From contig JAUZRY010000091.1 in NCBI GenBank assembly GCA_030949995.1, positions 1-57,999 on the forward strand: 57,999 nt of DNA. Reading direction: 5' to 3'. Both the position numbers and the translations under genes were made by a program. The notes under the pieces were generated by a model. It was not told the origin of the DNA and did not search any database. It was given only the letters and a program-made list of their open reading frames with translations. Shown here one piece after another: positions 40,750 to 56,160 of the stretch (its first letter is position 1; every line of letters starts with the position of its first letter). Origin of the DNA: Ardenticatenia bacterium (GTDB taxonomy: Bacteria; Chloroflexota; Anaerolineae; Ardenticatenales; Ardenticatenaceae).

Positions 40750-41580
40750 TTAATCGTTGTCCCCGCCGGAGGTCGGCTCAAGCGCAATGCCCGCTCGTTC
40801 CAGCACAGCGTGCAGAGTCCGCTCGGCAGCCTCCAAGCGGGCTTTCGCCTCGGCTGGCGTGGGGGCACGAGTGGCCAGAAGGAGCCTGAAGGTGGTGTCC
40901 ACGTGGTAGGTGGCTGCTCTGGATTTGACGTACACCTCCTTGTGTTGGGCGGCCACACGGCGAAGCAGGGGGGCTAAGGCCGATTCATCCTGGCAGTGGG
41001 CGCGGTAGTGGCGTTCGCGGAAGGCAGCCAGGGGCACCAGGTCGCCCAAGCGTGGCAGTAGGAGGTGTTTCACCATGGGCTGGAGCTCGCGAGGAGGGCC
41101 TGGCAGGGCGCATACCCAAGTGCGCTCGGCTACGTGTATCAGCACACCTGGTGCTGTGCCCACCGTGTTGGGCAGAGGTTCGGCGCCGGCTGGCAGCCGA
41201 GCCATCTTGCGCCGTTCGGGAGTCAGGTCAGGAGTCTCCACCTTGCCGGCTTCGTAGAGCTCGCGAAAGCGCTGTGCAACCAGGGCAAGGGCGTGCTCGT
41301 TTTCCTCGAGGGGACGGTTGAGGGCATGGGCCAGCACGGCCACAGTCTGGTCATCGTCGGTAGGGCCTAACCCACCACAGGTAATTATAAGGCCGGCCCG
41401 GCGCAGAATGCCCCCTCGGACGGCGGCCTGAATGTCTTCGGCCACGTCGCCCACAATGGTCGCCTGTTCGACCACGCCGCCGGCGCGCGTCAGGGCGTAG
41501 CAGAGCCAGGACAAATTGCGCTCTTCGGTCAGGCCGAGTAACAGCTCATTGCCTATGGCAAGGAGCTCGATGTGGTGCAT
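40750..41580 (-). CDS. CinA-type molybdopterin-binding-domain protein
   Basis: The protein has 276 residues. IELLAIGNELLLG, LIITCGGLGPTDDD and ALPGPPRELQPMV are the hallmarks of the N-terminal (MoaB/Mog-like) domain of CinA. The C-terminal nicotinamide-nucleotide amidase domain is missing, so this is the single-domain form, which in CinA carries ADP-ribose pyrophosphatase activity in some species. Its role here is uncertain. GAGAGGAG lies upstream of the start. Confidence 0.85.
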   Translation of the reverse strand: MHHIELLAIGNELLLGLTEERNLSWLCYALTRAGGVVEQATIVGDVAEDIQAAVRGGILRRAGLIITCGGLGPTDDDQTVAVLAHALNRPLEENEHALALVAQRFRELYEAGKVETPDLTPERRKMARLPAGAEPLPNTVGTAPGVLIHVAERTWVCALPGPPRELQPMVKHLLLPRLGDLVPLAAFRERHYRAHCQDESALAPLLRRVAAQHKEVYVKSRAATYHVDTTFRLLLATRAPTPAEAKARLEAAERTLHAVLERAGIALEPTSGGDND

Positions 41581-41662
41581 ACCATCATGCTCCTCTCGTC
41601 CTTGGTTCGGGCAGCACGTGGGTTCGACCGGCGCTGCCCAATCCTGTGAGGCTTAGGGCTGC

Positions 41663-41926
41663 CTAGACTGGCTCGCAGAGCGCGTGGTAATAGGCAAAGC
41701 GGCTCAGGGGGAGGATAAGCGTTTCGACTTCCACAATGCGGTACTTCTTGCCCCGAATGGTGACCACTTCGCCCACCTTGGGCGGGCGGTCGCGCATGGC
41801 GATCATGCCCTTCTCATCCTTGGAACGTACCAGGTAGCTGACCTGGTACTCCATGTCGGGGGATGGGGACGGCTCACCTCGGCTCCGGTGCTTTTTGCGT
41901 CGCTTGGTCTTGGTTCTGAATCCCAT
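41663..41926 (-). CDS. Small basic protein of unknown function
   Basis: The protein has 87 residues. A very basic start (FRTKTKRRKKHRSRG) is followed by a compact beta-rich domain with RDRPPKVGEVVTIRGKKYRIVEVETL. It could bind nucleic acid or RNA through the basic tail, but I recognise no family. AGAGGTGACGT precedes ATG 41926. It lies 82 bases downstream of the cinA-type gene start on the same strand order (it is transcribed first) and could share its transcript. Confidence 0.65.
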   Translation of the reverse strand: MGFRTKTKRRKKHRSRGEPSPSPDMEYQVSYLVRSKDEKGMIAMRDRPPKVGEVVTIRGKKYRIVEVETLILPLSRFAYYHALCEPV

Positions 41927-42579
41927 ACGTCACCTCTCACATCACGAGTCCGCACTTTTATGATGATACGCTCTTTCCCTCTCCTGTGTGACGATAAACT
42001 CGATGTTTCTCAGCGTCATGACCGCTGCTCGGGAGTTCTTCTGCGCTTCAAGAGCGAGAGCAAAAGCCCTGACGTATGTTGTTGTGGTGGGACGTATGGG
42101 GCTTTGTTGAAAGATGACTTCATTGTAAACGGGAACTGGGGAGATGGCAAACTGGGAGGAGCCTACTGGCTGTGTGCCCATCCCTTCGGGTAGGCCTCCC
42201 CCTTCTTTTGTGTGTTCTCCGGTCTACCCGTTCGAGTATTGTTCCCCCTTTTGAGAATCCTGTATGATAAGAGTACCTTGGCCCACTGCACTTTTCCGTC
42301 GGTTTGCTCCCTGAGACCCGTGAAGTTCATTTCATCATGCTGGCCAACGCGCTCACAGCCACAGCGCTTACGCCTTGAGCGTTGCCGGAGTCGTGCGCTT
42401 GGCGGAGGCGAGAGGTGAGGCTGGCGCCGCAGAGCCCTCGTTGTCCCCAGGATGGAGCGTTTCCCCAACGCTCGGCTGTGTGGTGTGCGTGAACTCGGAC
42501 AAGGCTTTTCCCCGGTACCGGATACTCCTGTGGCGAACGGAGAGGCAGGCTGTCAAAACTTGAGAAAGGAGGCACCCTC
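41927..42579. other. 653-base gap before acs
   Basis: No credible protein is seen. A weak promoter candidate is TTGTTC (42240-42245) and TATGAT (42264-42269) on the plus strand. A long imperfect hairpin (GGGAGG-A-GCCTAC about 42155-42167 with GTAGGC-CTCCC about 42192-42202) is followed by TTCTTTTGTG and could be a terminator. The 300-base leader before acs is GC-rich and may be structured. Confidence 0.4.
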
Positions 42580-44626
<2,047 letters not shown>

Positions 44627-44653
44627 CTCTTTGCGACCACACCTAGAACGCTC

Positions 44654-44686
44654 AGCCGCTGGCGATCCGTCGTCGGCGGCTTTTTT
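44654..44686 (+). terminator. Terminator of acs
   Basis: AGCCGC (about 44654) pairs with GCGGCT with partly paired bases between, followed by TTTTTT. The Ts run directly into the -35 of the lacI promoter. Confidence 0.7.
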
Positions 44687-44687
44687 G

Positions 44688-44730
44688 TTGACAACGGCCG
44701 CCTCTCCTGATATAATGGAAGCGCTTCCAT
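44688..44730 (+). promoter_or_regulatory. Perfect sigma-70 promoter with LacI-type operator
   Basis: TTGACA (44688-44693), a 17-base spacer and TATAAT (44711-44716) match consensus exactly. The 16-bp perfect palindrome ATGGAAGC-GCTTCCAT (44715-44730), with the central CG of LacI-family operators, starts at the end of the -10 and would cover the start of transcription. Strong self-repression by the next gene is the simple reading. Confidence 0.85.
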
Positions 44731-44772
44731 TTGGAACTGCTTTCCATTTTCGCTCGTGTGTGGAGGTGACCC

Positions 44773-45771
44773 GTGGCCGTCACGATTTACGATGTGGCCA
44801 AACGCGCCGGTGTGGGCATCGGCACCGTCTCACGGGTGCTGAACGGCAGCCCCCAAGTGCGGGACGAGACCCGCCAGCGGGTCCTGGCGGCCATCGAGGA
44901 GCTGAACTACCGTCCCAGCCCCATTGCTCAACGCCTCTCACTGCGCAAAACCCTCACCATCGCCGTCATCGCTCCCTTCTTCACCCGGCCTGCCTTTGTG
45001 GAGCGCTTGCGGGGCGTTGAGGCCACTATCGCCGAAAGCGAGTACGACCTGATCGTTTACAACGTGGAGACCACTGACAAGAGAGACGCCTGCTTCCACG
45101 AGGTGCCCCTTGGCCACAAGGTGGATGGTGTGCTCATCATCTCCCTCTCGCCCGGGGACGACGATGTGGCCCGCTGGCAGGAGACCGGCGTGCCTGTTGT
45201 CCTCGTGGACGCCTATCATCCGGCCTTGAGTTGCGTGGTGGTGGACGACGTGGCCGGGGGATACATGGCCACTCGTCATCTCATCGAATTGGGCCATCGC
45301 CGGATTGCTTACATCAGCGACCCACTGGTCAATCCGTTTAACTTCACCTCCAGCCGGGACCGCTACACAGGATATCGCCAAGCCCTGGCCGATCACGACA
45401 TTCCCTTCCGCCCGGCGTACCACCAACAGGGCGAACACGGGCGTGCCCAAGCGCGTCTGCTCACCCACAATCTGCTCAATTTGGACGATCCCCCTACTGC
45501 CATTTTCGCTGCCAGTGACACCCAAGCCCTCGGCGTGATGGAAGCCTTGCGGGAGCGCGGACTGCGTGCTCCCGACGATGTGGCAGTCATCGGCTACGAT
45601 GACATCGAGGTGGCCGAATATCTGGAGCTGAGCACCGTTCGCCAGCCCTTCTTCAAAAGCGGCACCCTCGGGGTTGAACTCCTGCTGAAGCACATTGATG
45701 ATCCTCAACAGCCTCCTCAGCACGTGGAGCTCCCCGTGGAATTGATTGCCCGCCGGACGACAGTTGGGTGA
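44773..45771 (+). CDS. LacI-family transcriptional regulator
   Basis: The protein has 332 residues. The N-terminal helix-turn-helix and hinge ([20 protein letters not shown] to [12 protein letters not shown]) are typical, followed by a periplasmic-binding-like effector domain (about 60-332) for a sugar or similar ligand. GTG 44773 is the start, with GGAGGTGA upstream. It likely controls itself through the operator overlapping its promoter. Downstream only a truncated lipoprotein gene remains, so the transport operon it once governed seems to have been damaged. Confidence 0.92.
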   Translation: MAVTIYDVAKRAGVGIGTVSRVLNGSPQVRDETRQRVLAAIEELNYRPSPIAQRLSLRKTLTIAVIAPFFTRPAFVERLRGVEATIAESEYDLIVYNVETTDKRDACFHEVPLGHKVDGVLIISLSPGDDDVARWQETGVPVVLVDAYHPALSCVVVDDVAGGYMATRHLIELGHRRIAYISDPLVNPFNFTSSRDRYTGYRQALADHDIPFRPAYHQQGEHGRAQARLLTHNLLNLDDPPTAIFAASDTQALGVMEALRERGLRAPDDVAVIGYDDIEVAEYLELSTVRQPFFKSGTLGVELLLKHIDDPQQPPQHVELPVELIARRTTVG

Positions 45772-46167
45772 CCCCCGCCCGCGGCCACATCGGCCTGAAC
45801 TCGGGCCGAGAGCTCAACGGCGGCTCCAACCGAAACGATGCCCCCTCACAGCGGAATCATAGCCAGGGGAAAGGAAGCCCATGCCGTTGTTGGCGTCTTA
45901 CCCGCTCACCGAGGTGCGTGTAGAGGGCTTTCCCTTTGACCGGAGACAACAACGAGTGGCTTCAAGGAAAGGAGGTGACGATCGGGAACAGGAATCCAGA
46001 TGTTCACCTTGGCAGGCCCGTGGGCGGCCGTGCGTGGGCCTTCGGGCGGAATGGCAGCCCAAACGTCCTCCGTACAGTGATCATTTCCCGACCTGTGTGT
46101 GACCTTGAACCCGCCTGCGGGCAGCTCGGTTCAACGAGAAGATGGGAGGAGAAAGCGAGGGAGCACA
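45772..46167. other. 396-base gap after lacI with possible degraded coding sequence
   Basis: No intact gene. A start at 45881 (MPLLASYPLTEVRVEGFPF) and, one base out of frame, a segment from about 45940 (TGDNNEWLQGKEVTIGNRN) together read like one short protein with a frame break, ending near 46102. I cannot name a family. GAAAGGAGGTGACG at about 45967 resembles a ribosome site but lacks a following gene. Confidence 0.3.
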
Positions 46168-46335
46168 ATGAGAAGTCAGCGCCTTATGTCCGCGACTGCC
46201 CTCTTGGTCGTGACCCTTGTGTTGGCAGCCTGTGCTGGAGCTACGCCCACTCCCCAGGTGATTGAACGGCACGTGGTCGTAACGGCCACACCCGAGCCGG
46301 TGGAGGCTGGAGAGGACACCGGCAAGGTCTTCATC
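46168..46335 (+). pseudogene. 5' fragment of a solute-binding lipoprotein gene
   Basis: From ATG 46168 (with GCGAGGGAG upstream) the reading gives a lipoprotein leader with lipobox LVLAACAG, then TPTPQVIERHVVVTATPEP, the usual start of Chloroflexota ABC-transporter binding proteins. About 55 codons in, near 46335, the sequence stops resembling this family. The frame stays open to 46644 but crosses a fragment of another gene on the opposite strand. It was probably the first gene of a transport operon under the LacI regulator. Confidence 0.7.
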
Positions 46336-46456
46336 TTGAGCCCCTTTCGGCCCCGGCAGATCCCAAGCCGTGTAACAGGAGGACAGCTGGCGAGCCCTCA
46401 GCGTTGTACTCCTCGTAGTGGATGGAAACACCGTTCGGGAGAACACATCTTGGCAC
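46331..46456 (-). pseudogene. 5' fragment of an alpha/beta-hydrolase gene
   Basis: GTG 46456 has GGTGGAGG seven bases upstream. The reading VLPNGVSIHYEEYNAEG then SPAVLLLHGLGS is the unmistakable start of an alpha/beta hydrolase (the HG oxyanion motif after strand 3). It ends at a stop at 46331, right where the lipoprotein fragment on the other strand also ends, so both genes lost their 3' parts at the same junction. Catalytic Ser, Asp and His are absent. Confidence 0.65.
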
Positions 46457-46537
46457 AGAAAAGCCTCCACCTTCCGCTTACTTTGCTCCGATGTGCCTGG
46501 CTGCCGACGGACATGCCGGAGAATGTGAAGCGGAGAA

Positions 46538-47758
46538 CTACCACCAGCTATTGTGGTTACGTGACAGCACTTCAGGGATCTCCGCCATTCCTTGTGGAGG
46601 ACGCCACCCAGGGGGGCGCCAAGGCGCTGTTCCGCGTTGCATGAGCAGCACGCCGGCACGGGCAGCTTCCTCACGGAGAGTTTTCATTCCGGGAGAGGTC
46701 TGAAAGACTTCTCTGTTCCCCTGCACGGTCTCTTTGGTATCGTCCTCCTCCGGGAGGGCGCGCCGGTAGTAGACCAGGCCGACCGCCGGCCAGCCGGTCT
46801 GGTGGAAAGCTTCCAACCACTCGGCAATGCGCCGCACGTCGCGCAGGGCGATAGTGAATGTCACCTCGTACACGAGGAAGATATACCCCGAACGGTCGCG
46901 AATCAAGAGCACTCCGTCGGGAACCGAGCGCACGTTCAGGGATTCCTGGAGGTCGCCTGGCAGGTATTGCTCGGAAATCTCCACGCCCCGGCTCCGCAGC
47001 CAAATGAGGATTTCTTCCCTGGCACTCGCCTCCACAGCGGCTCCGGACACATCGTCCAGGCGAATCCGCTGTTGCCGTATCTCGCCTGTGAGGGCGGCGA
47101 TCTGCCGGCTGTTCTCCCGGACTTGCTCGGTGAGGGCGATGATCTGGGCTTCCACCTGCTCCATGCGCTCGGTGAGGGCGGCAATCTGCCGGCTGTTCTC
47201 CCGGACTTGCTCGGTCAGGGAAGCGATTTGCCGGCTGTTCTCCCGGACTTGCTCGGTCAGGGAAGCGATTTGTCGGCTGTTCTCCCGGACCTGCTCGGTG
47301 AGGGCGACGATCTGGGTTTCCACCCGCTCCATGCGCTCGGTGAGGGCGGCGATCTGCCGGCTGTTCTCCCGGACCTGCTCGGTGAGGGCGGCGATCTGGG
47401 TTTCCACCCGCTCCATGCGCTCGGTGAGGGCGGCGATCTGCCGGCTGTTCTCCCGGACCTGCTCGGTGAGGGCGGCGATCTGGGTTTCCACCCGCTCCAT
47501 GCGCTCGGTGAGGGCGGCGATCTGCCGGCTGTTCTCCCGGACCTGCTCGGCCAGCCTACGAGTTTCCCGGTCAGCCGCTTCAGCGCGCTCGTGCACAATG
47601 GCGGCGAGGCGGTCAATGGATTCCCGGAGCTCCTGCAGGGCGATCTGAGCCTCTTCCAGGAGCAGACGGCGCATTTCATCGCGGAAGGCCGCGTCCTCGC
47701 GCAAGGCTTGGAGGATACGGGCTTTTTCTTCTGAACTCAGAGAGGAAGTGGCTACCAT
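46538..47758 (-). CDS. Coiled-coil protein with 14-residue repeats and PD-(D/E)XK-like C-terminus
   Basis: The protein has 406 residues from ATG 47758 (GGAGTCAGG upstream). After 70 helical residues, about 75-250 is a coiled coil made of alternating 14-residue units LTEQVRENSRQIAA and LTERMERVETQIAA; five or so full pairs are present with two lone first-type units in the middle. About 260-380 resembles the nuclease-like domain of DUF3782-type proteins: REEILIWLRSRGVEI, VPDGVLLIRD and FLVYEVT could supply the Asp and Glu of a PD-(D/E)XK site. DNA repeats make it prone to length change. Function unknown; the remaining tail is Pro/Trp-rich. Confidence 0.8.
   Translation of the reverse strand: MVATSSLSSEEKARILQALREDAAFRDEMRRLLLEEAQIALQELRESIDRLAAIVHERAEAADRETRRLAEQVRENSRQIAALTERMERVETQIAALTEQVRENSRQIAALTERMERVETQIAALTEQVRENSRQIAALTERMERVETQIVALTEQVRENSRQIASLTEQVRENSRQIASLTEQVRENSRQIAALTERMEQVEAQIIALTEQVRENSRQIAALTGEIRQQRIRLDDVSGAAVEASAREEILIWLRSRGVEISEQYLPGDLQESLNVRSVPDGVLLIRDRSGYIFLVYEVTFTIALRDVRRIAEWLEAFHQTGWPAVGLVYYRRALPEEDDTKETVQGNREVFQTSPGMKTLREEAARAGVLLMQRGTAPWRPPGWRPPQGMAEIPEVLSRNHNSWW
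47120..47560 (-). repeat. 42-bp tandem repeats encoding the coiled coil
   Basis: The gene contains near-identical 42-base units coding for 14-residue double heptads, in two types that alternate, with whole 84-base pairs repeated almost exactly. They are in frame throughout, so the repeat is maintained by coding and copied by slippage or recombination. Confidence 0.85.
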
Positions 47759-47926
47759 TGTTCCTGACTCCAACATGTGGCATGGGGGGCCTGTGCACAA
47801 TTATAGGGTGATCCACGGCTACCGTCAAAGGAAGCTTTAGGTGAGCCACGGTTGCTGCCCTTAGCACTTCTGGGCATACTCTTGGATGACCGGGAAAGGA
47901 TCACTTTTGCGAGGAGGGAGGCCCTC

Positions 47927-48940
47927 ATGACCATTCCTGTACTTGTCACTCTCAATTTCACGGACGTTCATCTGGAGCGCCTTCGTTCAGTCTCCGCCGA
48001 TCTGGATGTCGTGCGTGTTCCAGCGCGATCGTCCGAAGAGGTAGCCGAGGCCCTGAATGCTCGCCCGGAGACAGAAGTGCTCTACACGCTCAGAATGCCT
48101 GCCTGTTGGGAGGAGCAGTGGGCTGTTCAGTGGGTACAGTTTCACTCGGCCGGGGTGGACCATGTGGACTTTGACCAAGTGCCCGCCCATGTGCGGCTCA
48201 CCACGGCCAGCGGCGTGCACGCTGTTGTGCTCGCGGAACACACCTTAGCACTCCTCCTGGCCCTCTGGCGCCATGTGCCCCGGATGCTGGCCTTCCAAGC
48301 TCGTCGCCAGTGGCCTGAAGGGCGCTGGTCACTCTTCGCCGCACCACTGCTGCGGGGACATACAGTGGGCATTTTGGGATATGGGTCCATCGGACGAGAA
48401 GTGGCCCGTGTGTTCCACGCTCTCGGCATGGAGGTGCTGGCCTACAAACGAAACCCGGCCCGCACACGTGACACCGGGTTTGCCCTCCCGGGCGTGGGTG
48501 ACCCTGAGGGCGCTATTCCACGGGCCTACTACGGCCCGGGGCAGCTCCATGAATTGCTGGCACAGTGTGATGTGGTGGTAAACGTGTTGCCGGCCACGCC
48601 GGAGACCGAGAACCTCTTGAATGCCAAGGCATTTGCGGCCATGAAGCCGGGTAGCATCTTCATCAACATTGGGCGGGGGAAGACAGTGGACGAGGTCGCA
48701 TTGGTGGCCGCCTTGCAACATGGTCCTCTCGCTGCGGCCGGGCTTGATGTCTTCGCACAGGAGCCGCTTCCTGCGGAGAGCCCTTTGTGGGAACTGGAGA
48801 ACGTGGTGATCTCCCCACATGTAGGTGGGTTCTTCCAAGAGTACGACGACGTGTGTGTGGAACTCTTTCGCCACAACCTGGCCCGTTACGTGGCGGGACG
48901 CCCGTTGCTCAACGAAGTCAACCGGAACACGGGATATTAA
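47927..48940 (+). CDS. D-isomer-specific 2-hydroxyacid dehydrogenase
   Basis: The protein has 337 residues. The NAD-binding motif VGILGYGSIGREVARV, the catalytic Arg in NIGRGKTVDE, Glu in DVFAQEPLP and His in ISPHVGGF are intact. Such enzymes interconvert 2-oxoacids and D-2-hydroxyacids; the exact substrate (glyoxylate, phosphoglycerate-like or other) cannot be set. It lacks the regulatory domain of SerA. ATG 47927 follows GAGGAGGGAGG. Confidence 0.88.
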   Translation: MTIPVLVTLNFTDVHLERLRSVSADLDVVRVPARSSEEVAEALNARPETEVLYTLRMPACWEEQWAVQWVQFHSAGVDHVDFDQVPAHVRLTTASGVHAVVLAEHTLALLLALWRHVPRMLAFQARRQWPEGRWSLFAAPLLRGHTVGILGYGSIGREVARVFHALGMEVLAYKRNPARTRDTGFALPGVGDPEGAIPRAYYGPGQLHELLAQCDVVVNVLPATPETENLLNAKAFAAMKPGSIFINIGRGKTVDEVALVAALQHGPLAAAGLDVFAQEPLPAESPLWELENVVISPHVGGFFQEYDDVCVELFRHNLARYVAGRPLLNEVNRNTGY

Positions 48941-48945
48941 TCCTA

Positions 48946-48967
48946 TCACCGTAGGTACCTACGGTGA
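48946..48967. repeat. 22-bp perfect palindrome between convergent genes
   Basis: TCACCGTAGGT followed by ACCTACGGTGA is a perfect palindrome with no loop, 5 bases after the dehydrogenase stop and 24 bases from the end of dtd on the other strand. It could form a cruciform or be a protein-binding site. It has no T-tract, so it is not a standard terminator. Confidence 0.7.
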
Positions 48968-50890
<1,923 letters not shown>

Positions 50891-50920
50891 GGCCCAAGGG
50901 GGGAGAAGCGTTCCCGACGA

Positions 50921-50948
50921 AAAAAGCGGACCAGGCGGTCCGCTTTTT
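50921..50948. terminator. Bidirectional terminator between eno and dksA-like gene
   Basis: AAAAAGCGGACC (50921-50932), loop AGGC, GGTCCGCTTTTT (50937-50948): a perfect 12-bp stem with T-runs in both directions. It ends eno on the plus strand and the long minus-strand operon. Confidence 0.92.
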
Positions 50949-50962
50949 GGTGTGAAGGCCAG

Positions 50963-51310
50963 TCAACGGTACAACTTGGCCGACAGCTTGGAGGCACACT
51001 GGACACAATAGCGCGTGGCGGGCACAATTTCCAGCCGCTCCTCGGGAATCGGCTGACCACATTCCTCGCAGATACCGTAAGTGCCCTCATCGATCTTCTT
51101 CATCGCCCGGTCGATCTCCGACAGGTCTTCGTCCACGGCCCGGATGAGCGCCATGGCCTTCTCCCGCTCGTAGATGCCGGGATCACCTTCGCCGAAACCA
51201 TAGTCGGCTTCGTAGGCGAGGTCTCGTTCCAGGTGAGCCCGTTCTTCCAGCTTGGCTTTTCGTTCTTCTTCCAACCGCTTGCGCATAGCTGCCCACTTCT
51301 TCTTGCCCAT
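50963..51310 (-). CDS. TraR/DksA-family zinc-finger protein
   Basis: The protein has 115 residues. An N-terminal helical coiled coil leads to the C4 zinc finger ICEECGQPIPEERLEIVP then CVQCA. DksA/TraR proteins bind in the RNA polymerase secondary channel and modulate initiation. It has an Asp/Glu-rich loop (AVDEDLSEIDRAMKK) between helices as expected. GGGGAGGAG precedes ATG 51310. It is the last gene of the minus-strand run, 32 bases after rluD. Confidence 0.9.
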   Translation of the reverse strand: MGKKKWAAMRKRLEEERKAKLEERAHLERDLAYEADYGFGEGDPGIYEREKAMALIRAVDEDLSEIDRAMKKIDEGTYGICEECGQPIPEERLEIVPATRYCVQCASKLSAKLYR

Positions 51311-51342
51311 AAACTCCTCCCCATTGAGCTCTTTGTGGATTT

Positions 51343-52265
51343 TTACCGCCGCTGCCGCAAGGCATCTAGCGCTTCTTGGAGGTCGGGGGGCAGCGGTGCT
51401 TCAAACGTCCGTTGGCTTCCGTCCAGCAGCATAAGTGTCAACCGCCAGGCGTGGAGAAAGTGGCGCCGGAGGGGCACCTCCTGGCTCCGCTGGCGGGGAC
51501 CGTACACCGAGTCCCCGGCGACAGGGTGACCAATGGCGGCTAAGTGTACCCGAATTTGGTGCGTGCGACCTGTGATCGGCCGTACCAACAACAGGGTGTA
51601 ACCTGGAAAGGAATCCATCACCTCGAACTCCGTGGTGGCCGGCCGGCCGTCGGGCACCACCCAGAGCCGCTGGCGGTGACGGGGATCTCGGCCAATGGGA
51701 GCGCCGATAAGCCCCCGTGTGCTGTCGGGATGGCCGTGGACCAACGCCAAGTACTCCTTGCGCGTTTCCCGCCGCCGAAACTGGCCCTGTAGAATTCCAG
51801 TGCCTCCTTGTTCCGCGCGACCACCAACACGCCCGACGTCTCTTTGTCCAAGCGATGGACGATGCCAGGGCGAACCTGTTCCTCACCTCCGGTCAAGCTT
51901 GGGTACCTGGCCAAGAGTGCGTTGACCACTGTGCCGGAGGGGTGGCCCGGGGCCGGGTGGACGACGAGTCCGGCGGGCTTGTTCAGCACAACGACGTGTT
52001 CGTCCTCGTACAACACGTCGAGCGGGATGGGTTCTGGCCGAGGGGTTGCCGGCTCTGGCGGAGGGCGAAGCACAGTCACTCGTTCCCCTCCTTCCAGCCG
52101 AATTCCCCCTTTATGAGCGGGCTTGCCGTCAACGAGAACCCGGCCTTCCCGGATCCACTTCTGAAGCTGAGACCGGCTCACCCCTGGCAACTGGGCCACC
52201 AGCCAGCGGTCCAACCGGTGCTGGGCCGCTTCGGACGGCACGTCAAAAGTCACAGGCCCGCTCAT
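51343..52265 (-). CDS. rluD: RluD-type 23S rRNA pseudouridine synthase (frame break near 51785)
   Basis: Adding one base at 51781-51788 gives 307 residues. An S4 RNA-binding domain (about 15-75) precedes the RluA-family catalytic domain with the active Asp in HRLDKETSGVLVVARN, then GRTHQIRVHLAAIGHPV. It isomerises uridines in 23S rRNA (assignment to RluD rather than another RluA-type enzyme is by overall form). Its ATG overlaps the lspA stop (ATGA), so the two are coupled. Confidence 0.88.
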
Positions 52266-52837
52266 TCCTCGTACACGGCTGGCCGTTCCACGACCCCATG
52301 GGGCCTATGTGGCCGCGATGTGGAGGGAGATCTCTTCTCGGGATGTCCGCCACTGCCGGGATCCTCCTCATGCCACAGGTACCAGGCCAACATCAGGGTA
52401 CCTGTTACAATGGAAACATCGGCCAGGTTGAAAATGGGAAGATTCCAGATGTGGATAAAATCCACGACGTGGCCGAGCCGGAGCCGGTCCACCAAGTTAC
52501 CCAAGGCCCCGCCCAGTTGAAACCCGAAGCTGACGAAGAGCCATCGCTGTTCCTGGGGCAGACGGTGCTGGTAGAAGATGATGCCCAGGACGACGATGAC
52601 GGCCACGGCCACGAAGAGTTGGCCGTAGTTGGCCAGAATGCCGAACGCTGCGCCGGTGTTGTACGTGTATGTAATGGCCAGTTGGTTGAGGGGAAACACA
52701 TCGCCCAGGGGCCTCGACTCGAAGAGGCGCATGTTCTGTTGTATCCACCACTTGGTGGCCTGGTCGGCTCCGAGCGAGAGGGCAGCCGCCGACCAGAGCA
52801 ACACTCTACCCATTGGACGTTGTACTCGAGCTTCCAT
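52262..52837 (-). CDS. lspA: Lipoprotein signal peptidase (signal peptidase II)
   Basis: The protein has 191 residues with four membrane spans. It cleaves the leader from lipid-modified prolipoproteins. The catalytic aspartates lie in GALGNLVDRL and IFNLADVSI; NTGAAFGIL is also conserved. A charged tail of about 40 residues beyond the last span is longer than usual. ATG 52837 is preferred over the in-frame TTG 52846. It has its own promoter in the 135-base gap after ileS. Confidence 0.93.
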   Translation of the reverse strand: MEARVQRPMGRVLLWSAAALSLGADQATKWWIQQNMRLFESRPLGDVFPLNQLAITYTYNTGAAFGILANYGQLFVAVAVIVVLGIIFYQHRLPQEQRWLFVSFGFQLGGALGNLVDRLRLGHVVDFIHIWNLPIFNLADVSIVTGTLMLAWYLWHEEDPGSGGHPEKRSPSTSRPHRPHGVVERPAVYEE

Positions 52838-52943
52838 GAATTGCAAGACCTCAATTGGTGTGGAGTGGATCGGCGGCCTAGGACAGGCTGCGGGCCTTTG
52901 GCAGCCCTGTGCCGTCCCCTGTGCGCCCGCACATCACATATAC

Positions 52944-52971
52944 ATTGTACCCAACCTGGTAGTCCTGTAAA
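52944..52971 (-). promoter_or_regulatory. Internal promoter for lspA-rluD-dksA
   Basis: Read on the minus strand, TTTACA (52971-52966) and TACAAT (52949-52944) are 16 bases apart, right after the ileS stop. The leader then holds an imperfect GC hairpin (ACAGGGCTGC with GCAGCCTGT, about 52881-52907), which may also serve as an ileS terminator. Confidence 0.5.
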
Positions 52972-52972
52972 G

Positions 52973-56110
<3,138 letters not shown>

Positions 56111-56160
56111 TGAGCACCCTCCTTCATCGTGTTCTGACCCATGCCCGGTAGGTGGCCGTC

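Noticed and set aside
45881-46102. Possible small gene after lacI
   Set aside because: It needs a frame correction and matches no family, so it is described only in the gap entry.
47120-47560. Regular repeats that might be a CRISPR array
   Set aside because: Units are contiguous, in frame and code for a coiled coil; there are no unique spacers.
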